Positions 1-5,494 of a stretch of DNA of 8,240 bases are shown piece by piece (within the stretch, counting starts at the first letter, position 1; each line of letters begins with the position of its first letter). This DNA comes from JBAPRR01 sp049281195. GTDB lineage: Bacteria > Actinomycetota > Acidimicrobiia > Acidimicrobiales > CAVXTF01. The position numbers and the translations under genes are program-made. Below the pieces are notes generated by a model that did not search any database, was not told where the DNA came from, and was given only the letters and a program-made list of their open reading frames with translations. The stretch spans positions 1 to 8,240 of the forward strand of contig JBAPRR010000177.1 of NCBI GenBank assembly GCA_049281195.1. Reading direction: 5' to 3'.

Positions 1-624
1 GCTCCGCCCCGAGAGGACCCAGGAGTTGCTGGCCTCGTTCATATAGGCGGCCGAGCACGGGATCGTGATGGCGATCAACTTGGTACCAGGACAGAGTCCG
101 GGGATGTTGATGCATGTCATCGCCTGATGACCGTCTGCGTAACCAGGGCACTCGAAGTGGAATCCCGGAGCGGCGTGTGCTGCCAGGTACGCGAGGGCAG
201 ACGCACAGCCATATCCACCTGTGGATGACGAGGCGGCCGTTGCAGGCGTCCGCGAATCGGAGACGAAGGTCGTCTGCACGGGTTTTGAGGCGACGACCCG
301 TTTCGCTGCTCGTGCGGCGGCGGCCTTCATGTTCATCGCGACGGTGTGCTCGTACTCGGCAATCAGTTGCGCGCGCTCGTGCACTTGTGCATTTTCGGCA
401 TTTACAGCGATGACGACGTGTGCCGAGGCTGCTTGTGCGTTTGTGGGTACGTCATTCGTCGCGCGAATCACCCTGATCACCGAAGCGACAGGGTGACCGG
501 TGGCGTGCGCCGCCATGGCCGGAGTGAGCATCGTCGCCGCCAGGGCGACGAAAATTACCGTCAGCCCGCGAAGGCTGGCGTGGCTGATTGTGCGAAACGA
601 CAGGAGACGATCTACTCCCCTCAC
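1..624 (-). CDS. Exported Cys-rich protein of unknown function, C-terminus cut by window edge
   Basis: The frame is open for 208 codons from GTG 624 down to base 1, with no stop. The N-terminus has basic residues (Arg6, 11, 19), a hydrophobic stretch at about 21-37 (LTVIFVALAATMLTPAM) and an Ala-rich cleavage region near 36-41, so it is very probably a Sec signal peptide. Residues ~60-110 are Ala/Glu/Gln/His-rich and look helical, possibly coiled-coil. A Ser/Thr-rich linker (~115-136) leads to a cysteine-rich module from ~138 with Cys140, 159, 171, 178 and 190, and motifs YLAAHAAPGF and YMNEASNSW. Five cysteines suggest disulfides, with a partner possibly beyond the edge. The C-terminal module resembles modules I associate with exported actinobacterial hypothetical proteins, but I cannot name a family. 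There is no clear Shine-Dalgarno before GTG 624. An AATACT hexamer 6 nt upstream would suit a leaderless start; a start nearer the signal peptide remains possible. Confidence 0.8.
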   Translation of the reverse strand, partial: MRGVDRLLSFRTISHASLRGLTVIFVALAATMLTPAMAAHATGHPVASVIRVIRATNDVPTNAQAASAHVVIAVNAENAQVHERAQLIAEYEHTVAMNMKAAAARAAKRVVASKPVQTTFVSDSRTPATAASSSTGGYGCASALAYLAAHAAPGFHFECPGYADGHQAMTCINIPGLCPGTKLIAITIPCSAAYMNEASNSWVLSGRS

Positions 625-630
625 AGAGTG

Positions 631-636
631 AGTATT
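631..636 (-). promoter_or_regulatory. Candidate -10 element for the exported-protein gene
   Basis: On the minus strand the hexamer AATACT (4/6 to TATAAT) ends 6 nt before GTG 624. This spacing would place transcription initiation at or next to the start codon, as in the leaderless mRNAs common in Actinobacteria. A TTCAAG about 18 nt further upstream is a weak -35 candidate. This is a pattern match only. Confidence 0.25.
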
Positions 637-658
637 CGGAGGCTTGGACAGAGTTCTT

Positions 659-680
659 GAATCCCCGCGAAAGCGGATTC
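659..680. repeat. Short hairpin with GAAA tetraloop
   Basis: The arms CCGC and GCGG enclose a GAAA (GNRA-type) loop at 664-675. They extend to GAATC / GATTC outer arms, with two extra C bases bulged on the left side. It lies just upstream of the exported-protein gene, in the spacer beside the phosphoesterase remnant. No T-run follows on either strand, so it is not a convincing intrinsic terminator. Whether it is functional is unknown. Confidence 0.35.
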
Positions 681-827
681 AGAAACATCTCATGTGGTCG
701 CATCAACAACGCGCACCACAAGCCTCATCTTCATCAACTACAAGACAACGGTTGCAAAAAATCCAAGCAGAACACCCTTATTTTGACTATGGAGTCGCGG
801 TCGGAGGCTGCACGACAGCGCGCTCGG

Positions 828-1406
828 GAGCGGATTCGGTGCAACGGCCAGTGACGGCGGCTCAGGGAACAACATCTGTGAAAGATCAAAAGTCCAGCAT
901 TGTGTGTGCGTTGGCGGCGCGGTACATGCGCGCCGGGAAATCCCACTTCACTTTCATCGTGGCGAGTACCAACGCGGTGGTCGGTGACGTTAGTCACTAA
1001 GTGAGGACGCGCGTAGAGGAGAAATGACGACTGCAGGAACGCGCAGTGTTCGGATGTCGCACTCACCTGGGCAATCACCAGGTCCGAGATCTGAAAGAAG
1101 GTTGTCCGGCGAAATCGTGGACCAATGTGGAACGTGATCGTAATAACCACCATGTCCGTCGTTAGTTGTAGATCTGTTGCCAGAGTGGTGATTGCAAATA
1201 CGCGTTGATCGGAGCCGATGAAGGGGCCGAAACTGAGGACCGTCGAAAGGCACGGAGCGAAGCGTTCCGATGCCGGTCTGTGGCAGATCGGTCAAGTAGT
1301 TGCGCCACGTGATGCCCGCGGCACCCAACCGATCAGAGCTCGGTGAACGCGCAGTGTGCCCTATCGCTGACGCCATGTGGGATGTCGCGGCGCAAATCCT
1401 CGGCAC
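828..1406 (-). pseudogene. Decayed phosphoesterase (phospholipase C / acid phosphatase-like) gene
   Basis: Conserved pieces of the phosphoesterase family (PF04185 type) appear in the correct order on the minus strand but jump between frames. They are CAATSH (about 1377-1394) and AAGITWRNYLTDLPQTG (1322-1272), then a weaker INAYLQSPLWQQ (1209-1174) in another frame. HGGYYDHVP through VPAVVISP follows (1154-1017, first frame again). A one-base shift then gives YARPHLVTNVTDH (1015-977). Another shift gives VLATMKVKWDFPARMYRAANA plus HTMLDF (969-889), which ends at a TGA. A last shift gives DLSQMLFPEPPSLAVAPNPL (887-828). The family's signature is normally DEHGGYYDHV; here its Glu is replaced by Gly. 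About 40 residues lie between the DLP motif and HGG, fewer than I expect for the family, and the N-terminal third (metal site, nucleophile) is not recognisable. With at least four frame changes, no functional enzyme can be made. Intact relatives are exported or cell-envelope hydrolases of phosphate esters. Assembly error could explain one shift but hardly all of them. Confidence 0.82.
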
Positions 1407-1489
1407 GCGTCCTCGTCAACGTGGTTGAAATCTCTGTGAACTGGGCTCGTCACATCTGTTCACGGTCGGGAAATGCCAACGAAACCTGC

Positions 1490-1508
1490 CCACCCTAAAG
1501 TTGGGTGG
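1490..1508 (+). promoter_or_regulatory. TAAAGT -10-like box inside a hairpin over the operon start codon
   Basis: CCACCC (1490-1495) and GGGTGG (1503-1508) form a perfect 6-bp inverted repeat around a 7-nt loop. The loop contains TAAAGT (1496-1501), which fits the actinobacterial TANNNT -10 pattern. A transcript starting 7 nt downstream would begin at GTG 1508, giving a leaderless mRNA. If transcription starts further upstream, the same repeat would instead pair with the start codon. No good Shine-Dalgarno is visible, and a TAA at 1496-1498 rules out any further upstream start. The two readings are alternatives; neither is proven. Confidence 0.35.
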
Positions 1509-3082
1509 TGGGCGACCTGCTTGATTCGTATGTCGTCGGCCCTTCTTGGGACGAGATGTTCGCTTCTCATGCTGAGCCGCGCGCCCCCTATCTGGCCCTC
1601 TACCAGGTACTCCAGGCACTCTCATCCGCGGATCTCGACGAGCGAAGTGTCGCCAGGGACCGCAGCTTCCGTGACCAGGGCATAACTTTCAGCTTCTCGG
1701 GCGAGGAGCGGCCGTTCCCCCTGGACCTGATGCCGAGGATCATCTCCGCCGACGAGTGGTCGTCCATCGAGGCCGGCGTCATACAAAGGGTCAGGGCTCT
1801 CGAGTACTTCTTGGCTGACGTCTACGGACCTGGAGAGATCCTCTCCGACAAGGTCGTGCCGAGGAGCCTGGTTACCACTTCGACGCATTTCCACAGGGCC
1901 GCCACCGGCATCAATCCTTCCGGAGGGGTCCGCGTGCACGTCGCCGGAGTGGATCTCGTGAGAGACCGCGATGGGACCTTCAAAGCTCTGGAGGACAACC
2001 TCAGGACACCCTCAGGCGTGTCTTACGTCATCGAGAACCGCAGGACGATGACGAGGGTTTTTCCGGAATTGTTCGGGAGCCAGAGGATCCGACCTGTCGA
2101 GGACTACCCTGCGCGACTCCTCGAGGCACTGCGAGCGACCGCGCCGCCGGCTGCTTCTGACGACCCGACCATCGTCTTGCTTACTCCCGGCGTGTTCAAC
2201 GCTGCCTACTTCGAACATTCGTTCCTGGCGCGTCAAATGGGAGTGGAGTTGGTGGAAGGTCGCGACCTCGTCTGCATAGACGACGTCGTGTACATGCAGA
2301 CAACCGAGAAGGCTCAACGCGTCGATGTGATCTACCGCCGGATCGACGACGAGTTTCTGGATCCGCTTCATTTCAGGCCCGAGTCACTTCTCGGATGCCC
2401 GGGCATCCTGAACGCTGCGCGGGCGGGCAGTGTCACGATCGCCAATGCAGTAGGCAACGGCGTCGCCGACGACAAGCTCGTTTACACGTACGTGCCGGCG
2501 ATGATCCGGTACTACCTGGGCGAGGAACCGATCATCGACAACGTCGCCACGTACAGACTTCAGGATCCGGAGCAGAGATCATGGGTGGTCGAGCATCTTG
2601 ACGAGCTGGTTTTGAAGCCGGTCGACGGCTCAGGCGGGTACGGCCTCGTTGTCGGCCCTTCTGCGTCAGACGAGGAGCTACATACGCTTCGTAAGCAGGT
2701 CGAGGCCTCTCCGCGTTCGTGGATAGCCCAACCGGTGATCAGGCTCTCGACCGGACCGACTCACGTGAACGGCCGGCTCGAACCCCGCCACCTCGACCTA
2801 CGTCCGTTCGCTGTCAACGACGGGAGAAAGGTATGGGTTGCCTCCGGAGGGCTGAGCAGAGTGGCTTTGAGAGCGGGGAGCCTGGTAGTGAACTCGAGCC
2901 AGGGGGGCGGATCCAAGGACACCTGGGTGCTCGCCCGAGAAGGGGTGCCCTCACCTGAGGAGGCACCGAAACAGCCCCGGATGGGAACGCCGATCGTCGG
3001 AAAGATCCCCGACCCAGGCCCCGGCGGTCTCGCATCCGGCCAACAGCAGCAGCAACAACAACAACAACAACAACAATGTTGA
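1505..3082 (+). CDS. Circularly permuted ATP-grasp protein (DUF404/DUF407 family)
   Basis: The product is 525 aa, matching the circularly permuted ATP-grasp type 2 family almost end to end. Recognisable landmarks are FRDQGITFSF (55-64), ERPFPLDLMPRI (68-79), FLADVYG (102-108), EDNLRTPSGVSYVIENRR (163-180), LKPVDGSGGYG (370-380; Lys and Gly-rich nucleotide loop), EPRHLDLRPF (426-435) and SGGLSRVAL (447-455). ATP-grasp enzymes activate a carboxylate as an acyl-phosphate and join it to an amine or thiol; the substrates of this family are not established. It is cytoplasmic, with no signal peptide. The start is GTG 1505 or GTG 1508, because an in-frame stop lies at 1496-1498. The last ~45 residues are a Pro/Gly/Gln-rich tail outside the conserved fold, ending in twelve Gln and one Cys. 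It overlaps the next gene by 7 nt and is the first gene of the ATP-grasp / alpha-E / transglutaminase operon. Confidence 0.95.
   Translation: MVGDLLDSYVVGPSWDEMFASHAEPRAPYLALYQVLQALSSADLDERSVARDRSFRDQGITFSFSGEERPFPLDLMPRIISADEWSSIEAGVIQRVRALEYFLADVYGPGEILSDKVVPRSLVTTSTHFHRAATGINPSGGVRVHVAGVDLVRDRDGTFKALEDNLRTPSGVSYVIENRRTMTRVFPELFGSQRIRPVEDYPARLLEALRATAPPAASDDPTIVLLTPGVFNAAYFEHSFLARQMGVELVEGRDLVCIDDVVYMQTTEKAQRVDVIYRRIDDEFLDPLHFRPESLLGCPGILNAARAGSVTIANAVGNGVADDKLVYTYVPAMIRYYLGEEPIIDNVATYRLQDPEQRSWVVEHLDELVLKPVDGSGGYGLVVGPSASDEELHTLRKQVEASPRSWIAQPVIRLSTGPTHVNGRLEPRHLDLRPFAVNDGRKVWVASGGLSRVALRAGSLVVNSSQGGGSKDTWVLAREGVPSPEEAPKQPRMGTPIVGKIPDPGPGGLASGQQQQQQQQQQQQC
3041..3076 (+). repeat. CAG/CAA trinucleotide microsatellite encoding Gln12
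   Basis: There are twelve consecutive glutamine codons: CAA, three CAG, then eight CAA. The final A of the tract is the A of the downstream gene's ATG (3076-3078). The tract is unstructured and purine/C-only, and it occupies the place where a Shine-Dalgarno for the alpha-E gene would be. Slippage of whole triplets would change only the Gln count; other slippage would frameshift the tail just before its stop codon. Confidence 0.95.
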
Positions 3083-4005
3083 GCCGCATCGCCGAATCGC
3101 TCTTCTGGGTCGGCCGCTACATCGAGCGCGCCGAGGACACCGCGAGGATCCTCGACGTCCAGTTCCACCGCCTGCTCGAGGACCCGTGGATCGACCAGGA
3201 TGATGCGTGGCAGAACCTCCTCCACGTCATGGGCGTCCAGCAGGCTCATGAGGGGCGCATCAATACTTTGGAGGTCTGCGAGCTGCTGGCGTACGACGTG
3301 ACCAGCACGAGCTCAATAGCAGGGGCGATCAGCGCGGCCCGTGACAACGCTCGCGGTGTGCGCGAAGTGGTGCCGAGCGAGATGTGGGAGTGCCTCAACG
3401 CCACCTGGCACGGCCTCGGTCCAGAGATCGTCCGGGCTACCACCATGGGGCCTCACGGTCTGTTCAGATTCGTGAAAGAACGAGCGGCCATGCTCGGCGG
3501 TCTCATCGACTCCTCCTTGAGCCGTGACGACGGATGGCGGTTCCTGGTACTCGGCGAGAGCCTGGAACGGGTGGACATGACTGCACGGATGCTGTCCGCA
3601 TGCAGCGGTGGGGCCACGGGCGCGGCCGGATGGGTGACCACGCTTCGTTCGTGCTCAGCTCACGAGGCGTACCTGCGTACCTACCATCGCGCTGTCGACG
3701 CCTCACGGGCAGCGGAGTTCCTACTTCTCGACCGCCTATTTCCACGATCGGTCTTCCACGCACTTTCCACCGCCGAGGCCTGTCTGGCGGAGTTGCACCC
3801 GGTGACCAGCCGTTCAGGGCAGAGCAACGATGCGAGACACGCACTCGGGCGCGCTCGGACCTATCTCGAGTTCGCCAGATCCGACGAGGTGCTCGAAGAC
3901 CTCCCATTGCTGCTCTCGCGCGTGCAGACCCTTTGCTCAGACGCGGCGAGTGCCGTGGCCGACAGGTACTTCCGTCAGGCTTCGGCGATCAGGTGGACCG
4001 CATGA
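3076..4005 (+). CDS. Alpha-E domain protein (DUF403)
   Basis: This 309-aa all-helical protein begins with the family's hallmark, MLSRIAESLFWVGRYIERAE, followed by DTARILDVQFHRLLEDPW. Later family-typical helices include AISAARDNARGVREVVPSEMWECLN (about 83-107) and GWRFLVLGESLERVDMTARML (about 153-173). The length is usual for the family. The biochemical role is unknown; the family almost always accompanies a circularly permuted ATP-grasp protein and a transglutaminase, so it is inferred to be a partner or accessory subunit of that ligase. No signal peptide is present. ATG 3076 lies inside the CAA microsatellite and overlaps the previous gene's stop (ATGTTGA). With no Shine-Dalgarno visible, translation probably depends on ribosomes finishing the upstream gene. 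It ends in an ATGA overlap with the next gene. Confidence 0.95.
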   Translation: MLSRIAESLFWVGRYIERAEDTARILDVQFHRLLEDPWIDQDDAWQNLLHVMGVQQAHEGRINTLEVCELLAYDVTSTSSIAGAISAARDNARGVREVVPSEMWECLNATWHGLGPEIVRATTMGPHGLFRFVKERAAMLGGLIDSSLSRDDGWRFLVLGESLERVDMTARMLSACSGGATGAAGWVTTLRSCSAHEAYLRTYHRAVDASRAAEFLLLDRLFPRSVFHALSTAEACLAELHPVTSRSGQSNDARHALGRARTYLEFARSDEVLEDLPLLLSRVQTLCSDAASAVADRYFRQASAIRWTA

Positions 4006-4841
4006 ATTGGCGGATCGCCGTATCCCACAGGACCACGCACCGATACGCACGCCAGGTGTTCCGCTCTTACAACGAAGCGCGGCTCGTCCCGCGCTCCCTG
4101 CAAGGCCAGGCCGCCCTGGCCACCCGGCTCGAGGTGGATCCGCCGACCCACCTCACGCGTTACGTGGACTACTGGGGAACCACGGTCGATACGTTCGACA
4201 TACACACCCCTCATACCGTGCTCCGCGTCGACAGCAGGGCGACGGTCGAAACCTCCGATCAAGATTGGAACGACCCTCTGCTTTCGTGGGATTCCCTCGG
4301 CGGCGACTCAGTGGCAGAAGAGTTCGCCGAATTGCTGGCACCGACCCGCTTCGTACCGTCCTTTGCCGAACAGGCGGAGGAGATCCGGAGGGCTGAACCA
4401 TCGAGGCCATGCACGACCGCGCGCGCAGCAGCCGATTGGGTCCGGGACCATTTGAGCTACGAGATCGGCGCGACGGATGTGACCACGCCTGCAGACAGCG
4501 CCCTGTCACATGGCAAAGGCGTGTGTCAGGACTTCGCCCATCTTTCGCTCGGGATATTGAGATCGATGGGGATCCCCGCGCGTTACGTGTCGGGCTATCT
4601 CTACCCGATGGAAGACGGGGCGATCGGCGAGGCGCAGCAAGGACAGGGCCACGCCTGGATCGAGTGGTGGTGTGGAACCTGGATGGCTTGGGATCCGACC
4701 CACGGGATACCCGTAGGTCATAGGCATGTAACCGTCGGCCGGGGTCGGGACTATGCGGACGTTCCTCCCCTCAAGGGCATCTACCAGGGAGCGCCGTCTG
4801 TCGCCCCCGAAGTCGAGGTGACGATCACGCGTCTCGCGTGA
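4002..4841 (+). CDS. Transglutaminase-like protein (bacterial transglutaminase N-domain plus core)
   Basis: The product is 279 aa. Residues 1-~85 form the beta-rich N-terminal domain typical of this subfamily (HRTTHRYA, SYNEARLVPR, YVDYWGTTVDTFDIHTPH). Residues ~137-235 are the transglutaminase/papain-like core, with all three catalytic residues visible: Cys175 in GKGVCQDFAHL, His217 in GQGHAWIEWW and Asp231 in WDPTHG. The family includes peptide-cleaving or acyl-transferring enzymes. In this operon it is predicted to act on the product or substrate of the ATP-grasp ligase. There is no signal peptide, so it should be cytoplasmic. I start it at ATG 4002, which overlaps the alpha-E stop (ATGA), has AGGTGG at 3991-3996 with 5-nt spacing, and gives the family's MNWRIAVSHRT-type N-terminus. 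The frame is open further upstream, but that stretch is only the shadow of the alpha-E gene. Confidence 0.95.
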   Translation: MNWRIAVSHRTTHRYARQVFRSYNEARLVPRSLQGQAALATRLEVDPPTHLTRYVDYWGTTVDTFDIHTPHTVLRVDSRATVETSDQDWNDPLLSWDSLGGDSVAEEFAELLAPTRFVPSFAEQAEEIRRAEPSRPCTTARAAADWVRDHLSYEIGATDVTTPADSALSHGKGVCQDFAHLSLGILRSMGIPARYVSGYLYPMEDGAIGEAQQGQGHAWIEWWCGTWMAWDPTHGIPVGHRHVTVGRGRDYADVPPLKGIYQGAPSVAPEVEVTITRLA

Positions 4842-4850
4842 GGCCAGCCG

Positions 4851-5264
4851 CTAGCCGACCCCGCCTCCGCAGTCCAGATCCTGGGTGAGCGAAAACGATC
4901 CGACTGCGCCATTCGTATTCCAGCGAGCCCTAGCGGTGACTGTCTCAGAGCCGATGAGGACGTAGTCGATCGTGCTCGTTCTCGTTGAACCGTTGAAGTC
5001 GACCTTTTTTGATTCTGCCTTGACGCCGGCGATGACGACACCTTCGTGGACGACATTGCCAGGTTCGTTCGGAAAGTCGATGTAGTGGAAGACCACACCC
5101 GTGCACGTAATTTTCGCTGTTGCTTCGTGAGCCCACGCAGCCGGGGCCAACACGCTGACGACAAGCATCGCCAGAGGAATGACGGATGCAACCTTGAGCG
5201 CTCTACCGAGACGGGACGAGACGTCACCGACTGGGTTCCGCGAACTTGAAGTCCACTTGCTCAT
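4851..5264 (-). CDS. Small exported beta-rich protein of unknown function
   Basis: The product is 137 aa. The N-terminus has basic residues (Arg18, Arg21, Lys24), a hydrophobic core at about 25-43 and an AWA-HE junction, predicting signal peptidase cleavage after Ala45. The mature ~92 residues alternate hydrophobic and polar positions as in a beta sandwich. One cysteine sits in the first strand (Cys54, KITCTGVVF) and one in the last (Cys132, DLDCGG), which suggests an Ig-like fold closed by a disulfide. Motifs such as ITCTGV and ARWNTNGAVGSF recall Ig-like modules of actinobacterial surface proteins, but this is from memory and unverified. I use ATG 5264, because GAGGTG lies just upstream and the signal peptide is then of normal size. 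The frame stays open to 5324, but the extra residues look non-coding. Only 9 bp separate its stop from the convergent transglutaminase gene. It is divergent from the HD-GYP gene. Confidence 0.8.
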   Translation of the reverse strand: MSKWTSSSRNPVGDVSSRLGRALKVASVIPLAMLVVSVLAPAAWAHEATAKITCTGVVFHYIDFPNEPGNVVHEGVVIAGVKAESKKVDFNGSTRTSTIDYVLIGSETVTARARWNTNGAVGSFSLTQDLDCGGGVG

Positions 5265-5494
5265 CTTCACCTCACATGGTGTCAACACGGCGCAAACGGT
5301 CGTGGCGCACAGAGCTTGACACACGAGGTTTTTAAATTGGTCTCAAAGCGAAAACAACGTGAATAACCTGCAAAACAAGTAGGCAACGCGTTTGTTCGGA
5401 ATTTGAGATCAAGTAGCTGGAAAATGGGGAAAGAGCAGTACTCAAGCAGGTCGCGACGTCAACCGATGTTCTAACTGCCCATAGCAGGTGGTAA
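5265..5494. promoter_or_regulatory. Divergent, comparatively AT-rich intergenic region
   Basis: This spacer lies between the exported-protein gene (minus) and the HD-GYP gene (plus), so it must carry both promoters unless one lies within a gene. Its composition at about 5325-5480 is clearly more AT-rich than the flanking genes. For the minus gene, TTGTTT (5352-5357) and TAAAAA (5329-5334) with 17-bp spacing form a reasonable sigma-70-type candidate with a leader of roughly 57 nt. I see no equally good promoter for the plus gene. AGGTGG at 5486-5491 is its ribosome binding site. Confidence 0.45.

Noticed and set aside
740..790. Terminator for the phosphoesterase remnant (T-run on the minus strand)
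   Set aside because: A run of six T is present, but the preceding sequence does not form a stable stem.
734..1153. Minus-strand open frame of 139 codons as an intact gene
   Set aside because: Only a short stretch (YARPHLVTNVTDH) is protein-like, and it belongs to the phosphoesterase remnant. The rest is Arg/Cys/Ser-rich out-of-frame sequence.
990..1406. Minus-strand open frame of 138 codons as an intact gene
   Set aside because: It contains two genuine phosphoesterase blocks but lacks the rest of the family, and the conserved sequence continues in other frames past its stop. It is part of the pseudogene.
1312..1428. Short plus-strand ORF of 38 codons ahead of the operon
   Set aside because: It has no ribosome binding site and overlaps the opposite-strand phosphoesterase remnant, which explains its protein-like look.
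2761..3249. Minus-strand frame with a poly-Cys run
   Set aside because: This is the reverse reading of the CAG/CAA repeat and the ATP-grasp/alpha-E genes. It has no family resemblance.
3534..4001. N-terminal extension of the transglutaminase reading frame
   Set aside because: It overlaps the well-supported alpha-E gene in another frame and has a non-coding, Arg-rich composition. The family start is at 4002 with a good AGGTGG.
5265..5324. Upstream extension of the small exported protein (start at 5324)
   Set aside because: It would add about 20 Cys-rich residues before the signal peptide and has no ribosome binding site, whereas ATG 5264 has GAGGTG just upstream.
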